DNA of 64,000 nucleotides from Kriegella aquimaris (lineage in GTDB: Bacteria; Bacteroidota; Bacteroidia; Flavobacteriales; Flavobacteriaceae): assembly GCF_900103215.1 (NCBI RefSeq), contig NZ_FNGV01000009.1, positions 1-64,000 on the forward strand, in the 5' to 3' direction. Positions 8,846 through 16,893 of the stretch are shown here, piece after piece. Each line of letters begins with the position of its first letter. Position 1 is the first letter of the stretch. Under the pieces are notes generated by a model. That model was not told the DNA's origin. It worked only from the letters and a program-made list of their open reading frames with translations, and did no database searches. A program made the position numbers and the translations under genes.

Positions 8846-9353
8846 AAAAGTTATTGTATTAGGACATTTTGGGGTTGGCAAGACCTCATTGATTCGGCGT
8901 TTTGTCGAGAATAGTTTTTCAGATAACTATACAGTGTCCATCGGGGTACATATTACCAAGAAAGTGGTCGAAGTCTCCGTGAATAAATCCGTTTCCCTGA
9001 TTCTTTGGGATTTGGAAGGGACTGATGATCTTAATCATATTCGCGAATCATATTTGCTGGGTACACACGGAATTATCTATGTTTTTGATGTGTCAAGACC
9101 AACAACATTTCAAGATATTCAATTGGATTTGTCTGTTTTGGAAAAGAAAGTGCCTGGTATTCCCACCAAAATAGTCGGTAACAAGGTCGATCTAGTAGTA
9201 CCTACGGAAGTGCAGGAAATTTTGGAAAACAATAATATTTCATTCGATTATCTAACCAGTGCCAAAACAGGGGGCAAAGTTAATGACCTGTTCAAAGAAT
9301 TAGCAAAAATGCTTGCTCCAGATGCTGAAAAAATTAAAGGAACACTACAGTAG
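8832..9353 (+). CDS. Ras/Rab-like small GTPase
   Basis: 173 residues forming a single small G domain. P-loop GHFGVGKT at 11-18, switch I Thr34 in YTVSIG, G3 WDLEGT with Asp60 and Gly63, G4 NKVD at 117-120 and G5 TSAK at 142-145 are all present. Length, spacing and the WD(x)xG style follow the Rab/Ras branch rather than Era or Obg types. The residue equivalent to Ras Gln61 is Thr64, so intrinsic hydrolysis may be slow and may need a partner. No lipidation motif or membrane anchor is seen. The gene overlaps both neighbours (14 bp upstream, 32 bp downstream), so the GTPase is probably made in fixed ratio with the OmpA-N-like protein and the kinase and works with them in one signalling pathway. 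Confidence 0.93.
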   Translation: MQVSKKVIVLGHFGVGKTSLIRRFVENSFSDNYTVSIGVHITKKVVEVSVNKSVSLILWDLEGTDDLNHIRESYLLGTHGIIYVFDVSRPTTFQDIQLDLSVLEKKVPGIPTKIVGNKVDLVVPTEVQEILENNNISFDYLTSAKTGGKVNDLFKELAKMLAPDAEKIKGTLQ

Positions 9354-10842
9354 TAACAACTTTCAATTTATTTTGACGGATACCGAGGGATTGGTGGTCG
9401 AAAGCGACCAAACCCTCTTAGCGGTCAATAAAGGAGCCCCGATTGGTGAACTGCATCCTTTTTTTATCAGTATTCCCGAGATTATGGCCTCGGTTCAAGA
9501 AAGTACTATTTTTCATTGTGTACAGTTGGGCTCCAGCGTTGATAGCCTAACAGCCGATATAGAGGTCCTGAAAAAAGAGGGCCATATACTAGTGGTTATT
9601 TGTGACCTTACTGCTCATTACCTCTCTTATCAGGCAATGACCCAGTCTAGAAACGAGTCGATTATAGACTCGGAACTTATCCTTTTAAAAAATCATGAAC
9701 TTCAGGAGCGCGAGGATTTTAAGAACGAGTTTATTCAGAATTTTAGTCATGAACTTCGCAATCCACTCACAAATATTATTGCCCTTACCAATATTTTAAG
9801 ACGAACGGACCTGAGTTCGGAGCAACAAAGAATTTTAACCGTATTAAAAGATTCTACGGCTAACTTGAAATTGATGCTAGAGGATATTTTGAGTATTTCT
9901 ATGATTGCAAAAGGCAAGCTGGCGTTAAACCCCAGTGTGTTCAGTTTTTCACAATTGGTAGACTTCTTAAAACTGACATATACCACGAGGGCCAAAGAAA
10001 AAGGACTTGTTTTTACGATAACGGTCGACGAAAAGATTCCCGCTTACCTCGAAGGTGACCGTTTGCGGTTATTACAGGTATTGACGAATTTATGTGATAA
10101 TGCTACCAAATACACGGAGAAGGGGAGCATTGAATTGTATATTGCCCTTAACCAAAAAAGGGCGAATACCGTGAGCTTGCGATTCGGGGTCAAAGACACT
10201 GGGGTGGGTATTCCGAAAGAGAGCCTCGAAACCATTTTTGAAAGTTTTGAACAGCTCCGTCGTACCGAAGGGGTAGGCCTAGGTCTCGCCATAGTCAAAG
10301 GTTTATTGGCGTTAATGAAAAGCAAGGTAAATATAATTTCTACGGCCGGGGTCGGATCTCATTTCTATTTCGACGTAACCTTGAGCTTTCCGTTACACCA
10401 GCCTTCGGTTCCTGTTTTTCAAGAACATTCAAGAAAGAAAGTTGTCAAACCGAGGTTAAGAAACAATTCAAAATTCAAGGTTTTGTTGGTAGAGGATAAC
10501 GAACAGGTGCAAACTGCCCTTTTCAAGATGCTGATAGATGAAGGCGAATTCTTTATTGATGTGGTCAATGACGGAGCCCTGGTCATGGAAGAAATTGTTA
10601 ACAATGCCTATGATATCATTTTGATGGATATAAACCTTCCCAATATTTCAGGAGATCAGCTCGTAAAAGTGATCCGAAGTTTTCCGTTCAATAATATCAA
10701 AAAAATTCCGGTTATAGGGATAACGGCCTACTCCTATGAAGAGCAACTCAAGACCTATTTGAAGGCAGGTATGAATGCGGTACTGGCCAAACCTTTTGAA
10801 GCGCATGAATTACTCAAAACCATGCACCGTTTCCTGAGGTAG
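9322..10842 (+). CDS. Soluble hybrid histidine kinase (PAS-like, HisKA, HATPase, receiver)
   Basis: 506 residues from the ATG at 9322; an in-frame TTG at 9313 is a less likely start. Order: PAS-like sensor at about 10-105, a coiled-coil link, HisKA with NFSHELRNP (phospho-accepting His143), HATPase_c with N box DNATKYT, G1 DTGVGIP, F box FESFEQ and G2 GLGLAIVKG, then a C-terminal receiver (VLLVEDNEQ, phospho-acceptor Asp in LMDINLP, Lys in LAKPFE). There is no transmembrane segment and no output domain, so the signal is cytoplasmic and must leave by phosphotransfer or direct binding. It is the last gene of the cassette and overlaps the GTPase gene by 32 bp. I infer that its PAS-like domain or linker reads the GTPase state. 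Confidence 0.93.
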   Translation: MLKKLKEHYSSNNFQFILTDTEGLVVESDQTLLAVNKGAPIGELHPFFISIPEIMASVQESTIFHCVQLGSSVDSLTADIEVLKKEGHILVVICDLTAHYLSYQAMTQSRNESIIDSELILLKNHELQEREDFKNEFIQNFSHELRNPLTNIIALTNILRRTDLSSEQQRILTVLKDSTANLKLMLEDILSISMIAKGKLALNPSVFSFSQLVDFLKLTYTTRAKEKGLVFTITVDEKIPAYLEGDRLRLLQVLTNLCDNATKYTEKGSIELYIALNQKRANTVSLRFGVKDTGVGIPKESLETIFESFEQLRRTEGVGLGLAIVKGLLALMKSKVNIISTAGVGSHFYFDVTLSFPLHQPSVPVFQEHSRKKVVKPRLRNNSKFKVLLVEDNEQVQTALFKMLIDEGEFFIDVVNDGALVMEEIVNNAYDIILMDINLPNISGDQLVKVIRSFPFNNIKKIPVIGITAYSYEEQLKTYLKAGMNAVLAKPFEAHELLKTMHRFLR

Positions 10843-10931
10843 TTTGAGAAGATTAAGTATTGCCCACTTCGTCAAAGCAATTACGTTTAAAAATATTTTG
10901 TAAGAATATTACTGTTAAATATGTATTTAAT

Positions 10932-10961
10932 CGATAAAAAGATACGTTTTATCGGTTTTTT
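10932..10961 (+). terminator. Rho-independent terminator of the GTPase cassette
   Basis: Stem CGATAAAA (10932-10939) pairs with TTTTATCG (10947-10954) around a 7-base loop, followed by GTTTTTT. It lies 90 bp after the stop codon of the histidine kinase. Confidence 0.7.
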
Positions 10962-11149
10962 AAATTGCTGCTCGTAGGATTGCTGTTTTTGCCTTCAGCT
11001 TTATATTTTTACCCTGTTTGATTGAAACAACTTATAAATGCTATTTGAACACTAACCATTGATTATAGCAAAAAGGGTCGAAGAACCATTAGAAGATTCG
11101 GTAGACTCAGAATTAAATTGTTCCCCCATTTTTAATAGTATTGGCTTAT

Positions 11150-11173
11150 GAAAGCCCCTTTGTAGGGGCTTTC
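11150..11173. terminator. GC-rich hairpin, possible bidirectional terminator
   Basis: Stem GAAAGCCCC (11150-11158) and GGGGCTTTC (11165-11173) pair perfectly around a 6-base loop. It lies downstream of the GH105 operon on the minus strand and of the kinase cassette on the plus strand. No long T tract follows, so strength is uncertain. Confidence 0.5.
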
Positions 11174-11359
11174 GTTAGTCAATTTTCAATAGCATAAAAA
11201 GAATGGACATAGTGACACCGGATTAGTTCCTTGGATTAAGAAGGTAAGTTATGTTTAGTTCCCCCAGGGATATTTTAAGAGTAATCTTGAATGTCCCTTT
11301 TTTATTTCTTGATATCGGAATTTGTTGAGATTTAAACTGAGTGTTCCAGTACAATCGAT

Positions 11360-12481
11360 TTATTGGTTGATTTTGTATATTTCACTTCCGGCCAAAAGAA
11401 AACAACCCAAGCCATAATCTTCAAAATCTGGTACCTTGTCGTAGGATAACGGCTGACCATCTTTAGGTTCTTTTCCGGTAGATTGAAGAAAGCCCAAAAA
11501 TCCCGATGTATGCAAGCCGTCTGTGACCATTGCATTCCAAGCTTTTGTAACTACGGGCAAATATTTCTCACTATCTAGAATTTTATTATTGATTCCGTAC
11601 GCTAGGGCATAGGTGAACAAAGCGGTACCCGAAAGCTCTTTTCCCCCAAAGTTCTTCGGGTCATGCAAACTTACGTTCCAAAAACCATCTTTTCGTTGAA
11701 TGGGGACCAAAGCTGCTGCCATGGCCTTGAGGTCGGAAATGTACTGTTCGCTGTGCGGCAAATTATCGGGTGCAATCGAAAGCACTTTCGCCAAAGCGGC
11801 AATGACCCAGCCATTACCCCGGCTCCAATAACAATCTTCTCCATTGGGTTCGGTATACGGCGGGTCGAAATCGGCATCGCGCCACCAAAGTCCGTCTTTT
11901 GGGTTGTACAATCCATGGTCGCCATGTTGATTACGCGTATACATATACATGTCGTACATTTTTTCGTAATAGCGGTCGTCATTCTCAAGTACGCCCAATT
12001 TTGCAAACACGGGCATCCCCATTTGAATCGCATCGATCCAAGACCAATCGTCAGATTGCGGGGTATTCAACAGCATGCGCATGGTTGCCCTCGTATTTTT
12101 TAATTTTTTAGGATCTGGTTCTAAATTATAGAGGTCAATATAAGTTTGAGCTGCACAATAGTCGTCGGCATTTCTATTGGCCGAACCATATCGGAAACCC
12201 CATTCATGGAATTCGGCCCAGTCGTAGGCATAATTGTAATATTCTTCTTTGGGCCAAATCTCGTAAAGTGCCATAAGGCCTTCGTAATAAACACCCCGGG
12301 TCCAGATATTGCTAGGCCTTTCTTTGTTCGTGATGATGGTCTTGCCAACATCGGGCCATTTTTTCATGAAGTAGGCATTCGCCAGTTCCATCTGTTCCAA
12401 AACTTTTGCCCGGTCAAAAGGTTGCGCGTGTAAGATGCCAAAAGCAAGTAATATGAAAATAATAAGTGCATTTTTTTTCAT
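11360..12481 (-). CDS. GH105 unsaturated uronyl (rhamnogalacturonyl/glucuronyl) hydrolase
   Basis: 373 residues from the ATG at 12481. The frame is open to 12622, but that part lies inside the upstream gene and the 12481 start gives a clean signal peptide (MKKNALIIFILLAFGILHAQ). The (alpha/alpha)6-barrel protein matches the YteR/RhiN type: NADDYCAAQ with candidate Asp106/107, SDDWSWIDA with Asp144/145 and Asp150, and the WSRGNGW stretch. GH105 enzymes remove the 4,5-unsaturated uronic acid left by polysaccharide lyases, often from rhamnose. It starts 11 bp after GH106 and shares that gene's promoter at 15309-15357. In this locus it would act on lyase-made oligosaccharides in the periplasm. 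Confidence 0.92.
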   Translation of the reverse strand: MKKNALIIFILLAFGILHAQPFDRAKVLEQMELANAYFMKKWPDVGKTIITNKERPSNIWTRGVYYEGLMALYEIWPKEEYYNYAYDWAEFHEWGFRYGSANRNADDYCAAQTYIDLYNLEPDPKKLKNTRATMRMLLNTPQSDDWSWIDAIQMGMPVFAKLGVLENDDRYYEKMYDMYMYTRNQHGDHGLYNPKDGLWWRDADFDPPYTEPNGEDCYWSRGNGWVIAALAKVLSIAPDNLPHSEQYISDLKAMAAALVPIQRKDGFWNVSLHDPKNFGGKELSGTALFTYALAYGINNKILDSEKYLPVVTKAWNAMVTDGLHTSGFLGFLQSTGKEPKDGQPLSYDKVPDFEDYGLGCFLLAGSEIYKINQ

Positions 12482-12492
12482 TGTTTGGGTGT

Positions 12493-15243
12493 TTAGTTGT
12501 TGTGTTTTAAAGGAACTAGCAATACTTTGCCCAAAAGGCCTGAGGGCATGGGTTTCCATTGGGTGGCATCGAATTTTTGATAATCCTTGTCGACCATATT
12601 GATTTCGTGAAATATCTTCCATTCCTCTCCACGTAGTTCTTTGGCACGTATTCTATTGGCCGGTAAATTGGTTACTTCGATGGTCAACCTGTTTTTTCCT
12701 TTATTGAGTTTCCCTATGTTCAGGGCAAAAGGTGCCGACCAGAGCGTTCCCATATACGTATCGTTCAACCATACTTTGGCACTTTCGCGTACATCATCGA
12801 ATTGTAGTCTCCAATTATCAGCTTCAATGTCGGGAGCGTCAAATTCAATTTCATATTTAGCCGTGCCCGAAAAGCCCTCGGCTTGTTTTCCCAATAGGGT
12901 CCAGGACTCAAGGGTATTCAATGTGCTGTTCGGAGGTAGCGTGGGCCCTCCTTTTAAAAAAGAAAGCTGCCATTTTCCATTGATTGGGTAGCCCTTTTCC
13001 AAGTTTTGGTAATATGGCCATTCAGGAATGGTGGTTTCCCCTGTTTTTAGGAATAGAGAACCTCCTGAAGGAATAGCTACTTTGACCAAGGTCAGTGCTT
13101 CTTCTTTTTTAATCACAGCTTTTCCGTAGGCTTTGGTCAAAGGGTCTAGAATAAGAACTTCCTCGGCGCTCCCCTGTAAGGGAATAAAAGTGTTGATGTC
13201 TTCGGAGGTATGGTTGACCAAAAAATAAACCTTTGCACCATTTACATCCCTTCGTATGAATTTCAGTCCCGTTTCTACTAGGGTTTCTGGGAAAATTTGG
13301 GCAGCGGCCAATGAGTCCACAAGATTTTTTGTTGGCGTAGTTTCCTGTGAATTGTCCGAGATCATTTGTGCCAACTCGCGGTTTCTTTTTTCGTATTGAT
13401 AAAACCCGGGTACCGATTCGGGTAGCCCTTCAAAAATAATGGAAGCACCTTGTTTTTTTAGGTCAATCAACTTTCGAAGTGTTGCCAATGGCATATTTCG
13501 ACAATCGGGAAGCACTAAACTTTTGTAGGTGCCGCCTGGCAGTACAATTAGACCATCGGAAACCGTCGCTTTTTCGATAAAGGCGTCCGAGATAAAATCG
13601 ACACCGTATCCTTTTTTCATCAACTTTTGGGTAGTGTTGTAAAAATTGGTACCCTGTAACCATTCTTCAAGCGAATGAATTTTAAACTGAAAGAATAGGG
13701 AGCCGTTGTGGTATTCATCCCATACATCATAAATTGGCCAATAAAGTAAAGTTTCATTGTCCGGTTTCCCTGATTGCAACATCGCTTGGCAACGGGCAAT
13801 ATAGGAAAACAGCTCAGGGGCATCTTCCCAAATGGTGTTGTTGACATTGAAGTTGACCGAGGCGTAGAATTTCCATCCTGGCCATGCGGCACTTTCCGGC
13901 GAGTAGGTAGAACCATGCAGAAAAATATGGTTTACACCATTTAACATCAAATCTTCGGCCTCGGGTTTGCATTGTGATAAGGCTGTTTTAAAGTGATCGC
14001 GAAGCCAAGTAAAAGTTTCCGAAGAAGTCAACGGCTTACCAGAAATATGGGCGGCGGAAGAGGAGAATTTTAACATGACGGGGTCGGCATCTCCCTGACG
14101 GATATCTTCTTTTTCCCTACGGAAACCTTTGATGTCAAATGGCATCGATCCAAAAGTCTCGCATTCGGGTATGTCGGCAGAAGCATACATATCGATAAGG
14201 TTGCCTGGCGAACCGTGGGCTTGTAACCGTGTTTTAAATCCTTTTTCATTGGCCCATTTTGTCCAAGGTCTATCAAATTGGGTAAGCAATAAGTCAGAAA
14301 GTGTCTGCCGATAATCACTTTTTACACGATTGCTTTCTTGTCGGTCATTTTTGTCCAACAATAGGGGTATGTGTGGTTTTAGGTCGTAACCGCGTCTTTT
14401 TTCGAAGGTGCTAAAAAAATCGGGGGTAAAATCGGTATGGTAAACTTCATAACTGTCATTAAAAATAGAACGCAGGTGTTTTGCATGATTTTCAAAGGCG
14501 GCATTAAAAGGTTTTACGTAAGAGGTAAAAGCCGCTTGGGAGTAATGGTCAACAGTGAACCCTTGGCCGCCCGGTGCTGCTCGTTTTACCTGCTGTCCCG
14601 TTTTACCTTCGTATACTACATAGATAGTGTAATCGGACCCCTTGGCCTTCCATTTTAAAACGTTGTCTTCTAAAGTTGGGGTTAAATCAATGTAAGCACC
14701 ATGGGCGCCAAAAGCCAGTACATGGATCAACTTGGCATAAGGCCGGTCTTTTGTGTTCGTAGCAAGAAGATGGGTGTTGATTTTTTCGCCTTTTTTTATT
14801 TTTAACGTATCGATCACTAATTTGGTGGCGGCATATTCTTGTGTAACCTGAGGTCCGCCGTAGGGCCATCCCGTGCCCAAGGTCATGTCTACCTGCATAT
14901 CGAGACTGTCGGCGATTGAAATGGTCTTGTCCAGCATTTGCAGCCATTCGGGAGAAAGATAGTCGAGGTAATTTTGTTCCGTTCCCTTTACCCCGTAGAT
15001 TGGTTGGATCTCGACGCCCCCCAAGCCTGCTTTTGACATTTCAACCAATGACGTTTTGATGTTTGCTTCATCTATGGCATTCCCCATCCACCACCAACGG
15101 GTCCACGGTTTTGTAGTATTCTTAATTTCAGGCCATGGCTCTTGTGATGTCTCTTGGGATTGCATACTCGGAATGGTGATCCAAAATACGAGTGCTACGG
15201 TCCAATATTTTAAAGATGAGGTATGCAAGAACTGTTTTTTCAT
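12493..15243 (-). CDS. GH106 alpha-L-rhamnosidase
   Basis: 916 residues with a signal peptide (about 1-30). The N-terminal segment TKPWTRWWWMGNAIDEANI, the GGVEIQPIYGV motif, the GTGWPYGGP motif and the C-terminal galactose-binding-like domain (WRLQFDDVRESAKVWLND, NRIRAKELRGEEWKIF) mark the GH106 family of large exo-alpha-L-rhamnosidases. Length is normal. The product would be free L-rhamnose in the periplasm, feeding the mutarotase and the catabolic operon nearby. It is the first gene of a two-gene operon with GH105, driven by the N21-type promoter at 15309-15357 and divergent from the DUF4861-sulfatase-rhaM operon. Confidence 0.92.
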   Translation of the reverse strand: MKKQFLHTSSLKYWTVALVFWITIPSMQSQETSQEPWPEIKNTTKPWTRWWWMGNAIDEANIKTSLVEMSKAGLGGVEIQPIYGVKGTEQNYLDYLSPEWLQMLDKTISIADSLDMQVDMTLGTGWPYGGPQVTQEYAATKLVIDTLKIKKGEKINTHLLATNTKDRPYAKLIHVLAFGAHGAYIDLTPTLEDNVLKWKAKGSDYTIYVVYEGKTGQQVKRAAPGGQGFTVDHYSQAAFTSYVKPFNAAFENHAKHLRSIFNDSYEVYHTDFTPDFFSTFEKRRGYDLKPHIPLLLDKNDRQESNRVKSDYRQTLSDLLLTQFDRPWTKWANEKGFKTRLQAHGSPGNLIDMYASADIPECETFGSMPFDIKGFRREKEDIRQGDADPVMLKFSSSAAHISGKPLTSSETFTWLRDHFKTALSQCKPEAEDLMLNGVNHIFLHGSTYSPESAAWPGWKFYASVNFNVNNTIWEDAPELFSYIARCQAMLQSGKPDNETLLYWPIYDVWDEYHNGSLFFQFKIHSLEEWLQGTNFYNTTQKLMKKGYGVDFISDAFIEKATVSDGLIVLPGGTYKSLVLPDCRNMPLATLRKLIDLKKQGASIIFEGLPESVPGFYQYEKRNRELAQMISDNSQETTPTKNLVDSLAAAQIFPETLVETGLKFIRRDVNGAKVYFLVNHTSEDINTFIPLQGSAEEVLILDPLTKAYGKAVIKKEEALTLVKVAIPSGGSLFLKTGETTIPEWPYYQNLEKGYPINGKWQLSFLKGGPTLPPNSTLNTLESWTLLGKQAEGFSGTAKYEIEFDAPDIEADNWRLQFDDVRESAKVWLNDTYMGTLWSAPFALNIGKLNKGKNRLTIEVTNLPANRIRAKELRGEEWKIFHEINMVDKDYQKFDATQWKPMPSGLLGKVLLVPLKHNN

Positions 15244-15308
15244 TTCAAAGTCTTATCTGTCCGCTATAATTAAGGAGATGAGTTCCTTGCGAAGGCCGTT
15301 GTAATGTA

Positions 15309-15357
15309 CTAAAATAACTCCTGTAGCAGATATTTGCATCCTGTGCTGTACTGTTAC
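15309..15357 (-). promoter_or_regulatory. Regulon promoter 1: operator-N21-TATTTTAG for GH106-GH105
   Basis: On the minus strand GTAACAGTACAGCACAGGAT (15357-15338) is followed after exactly 21 bp by TATTTTAG (15316-15309), a TAnnTTTG-like -7 element. The operator takes the place of a -33 box. The same geometry recurs at four other promoters in the window. The predicted leader is about 60 nt. Confidence 0.75.
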
Positions 15358-15365
15358 AAAATAAA

Positions 15366-15414
15366 AGGGCAGTATACTACAGGATGCAAAGACTAGGAGG
15401 ACGTGGTATTTTGG
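15366..15414 (+). promoter_or_regulatory. Regulon promoter 2: operator-N21-TATTTTGG for DUF4861-sulfatase-rhaM
   Basis: On the plus strand AGGGCAGTATACTACAGGAT (15366-15385) is followed after 21 bp by TATTTTGG (15407-15414). It is the mirror partner of promoter 1; the two operators face away from each other 8 bp apart and form an imperfect inverted repeat. It is the least conserved of the five sites. The leader to the ATG at 15587 is about 165 nt, and no gene or other clear element was seen in it. Confidence 0.68.
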
Positions 15415-15586
15415 TGCGATAAAATAGATTTCGCGTTATTCAAAAATAGAAAGAATAGGATGTTCGGTATAAATACCTGTGGGATACCGGGAGCTTACTC
15501 CCGTTAAAATTAAAAGAAAAAAATACAGGTATTCGAATCACGGAATAATTAATTAACTTTCGAGGCTAGCTATAAAACCATCGTAT

Positions 15587-16873
15587 ATGAAGCTTATTGT
15601 GAACACGCTTGTGCTTGTTACATTTCTAATGTTCTTTTCCTGCGGTACTACCGACGGATTCAATACCAAAATCCATCTGGCCAATGACTCCGATATTGCC
15701 CTGATCAACAAACCAATTTCTATTGAACGTTCAACGATAGACTTAAATAATGAGACCAATTTGTTTCCGATGTTACGTGATGAGAAAGGAGATGTGATTT
15801 CGGTTCAATTTAATGATAGTGATGGCGATTATAGGTGGGATGAGCTTTTTTTTATTAGCGATCTCGACCCCCATGAAGAAAAAAATATCTCCGTAAAATG
15901 GGTCGCAGGGCTACCCGACTTTCCAAAGAGTACGAGTGTCCGGTTTGGGAAACGTCCTTCGGCAACTAAACCGATCAGGCCCGAAATACAGGAAACTCTT
16001 ACCGCAAATGAACTGCCTAAAAGTTTGGGATATCAGCAATACCAGACTGATGGACCTTCTTGGGAAAACGATAAGGTCGGGTTTCGGCATTATCTTGATG
16101 GTCGAAATGCAAAGGATCTTTTTGGTAAAAAAGTTTCAGAAATATCCCCTGAAACTGTTGGAATCAATGCCGATGGTGCTGTTGAAGATAATTACCATAC
16201 TATGGAAGATTGGGGTAGGGATGTGCTTGCCGTAGGAAACTCTGTCGGTCTCGGCGGGTACGGCTTGGCCATTGGCGATACCCTGATGCGTTTGGGGGTG
16301 ACCGTAGATGATTCGATAAACAATATAGCAAAAACAACTTTTAAAATACAGTCCGAAGGCCCTGTGAATTCGGTCTTGAGCTTCGAGTACAATGATTGGA
16401 AACCGCTAAATCGCTCTTATGATGTTCGCGAATACACGTCGATTTGGCCGGGTATGTATGGCTATAAGAATACCGTTTCCGTTTCGGGACTTGGGGGCAA
16501 TGAAGACCTCGTGGTCGGACTTGTGAATATAAACACGGATAAAGCGCTTGTCGAAATTACGGATCATGAAGAATATGTCATCGTTTATACCCACGATAAG
16601 CAAACCTATGACAAAGAATGGTGGTTAGGTATGGCTTTGATCCTTCCAAAAGATAAGTATCTCGGCTATACGGAAGCCCCAAAAACAGGAAGCCTTTCCA
16701 ATACGTTTTTGGCCAGGCTCACTATCGAAGATAAAGAGCCGATAAGCTATTATGCCGTGGCCGGATGGGAACTCAGTGATTCCGGTTTTGCAAAAGAAGC
16801 CTATTTTGTGAACTACCTTAGACAACTTGTAGATCAGCTGTCAGTAAAAGTAAATGTTGAAATAAGGAATTGA
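15587..16873 (+). CDS. DUF4861 family lipoprotein
   Basis: 428 residues with a lipoprotein signal ending at MFFSC (Cys near residue 19). The N-terminal part (LANDSDIALINKPISIERS, NLFPMLRDEKGDVISVQFND) and the beta-rich body with DGAVEDNYHTMEDWGRD are typical of DUF4861 proteins, which recur in Bacteroidota loci for uronic-acid and rhamnose polysaccharides. The biochemical role is not something I can fix from sequence; removal or rearrangement of a uronic-acid end of lyase products is possible. It opens the operon DUF4861, sulfatase, rhaM, with only 20 bp to the sulfatase, and is driven by promoter 15366-15414. Confidence 0.8.
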   Translation: MKLIVNTLVLVTFLMFFSCGTTDGFNTKIHLANDSDIALINKPISIERSTIDLNNETNLFPMLRDEKGDVISVQFNDSDGDYRWDELFFISDLDPHEEKNISVKWVAGLPDFPKSTSVRFGKRPSATKPIRPEIQETLTANELPKSLGYQQYQTDGPSWENDKVGFRHYLDGRNAKDLFGKKVSEISPETVGINADGAVEDNYHTMEDWGRDVLAVGNSVGLGGYGLAIGDTLMRLGVTVDDSINNIAKTTFKIQSEGPVNSVLSFEYNDWKPLNRSYDVREYTSIWPGMYGYKNTVSVSGLGGNEDLVVGLVNINTDKALVEITDHEEYVIVYTHDKQTYDKEWWLGMALILPKDKYLGYTEAPKTGSLSNTFLARLTIEDKEPISYYAVAGWELSDSGFAKEAYFVNYLRQLVDQLSVKVNVEIRN

Positions 16874-16893
16874 TTTGAAGATAACTGAACCGT

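Larger units (their letters stand above)
10843..11359. other. Intergenic region between convergent operons
   Basis: No gene, tRNA or repeat was recognised in these 517 bases. Two hairpins are present: a plus-strand terminator right after the kinase gene (10932-10961) and a perfect 9-bp stem at 11150-11173 that could stop transcripts from either side. The stretch between them is AT-rich and has no open frame of note. Confidence 0.5.

Noticed and set aside
11351-11364. ACAATCGATTTATT as a third LacI-type operator
   Set aside because: Poor palindrome and located at the 3' end of the GH105 gene, not upstream of a gene.
11663-12103. Plus-strand open frame of 146 residues inside GH105
   Set aside because: Antisense shadow of a well-supported GH105 gene; rich in His, Cys and Ile as usual for such shadows.
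15321-15334. CTCCTGTAGCAGAT as a further copy of the regulon site
   Set aside because: It keeps only one pentamer, lies inside the 21-bp spacer of promoter 1 and has no -7 element at the right distance.
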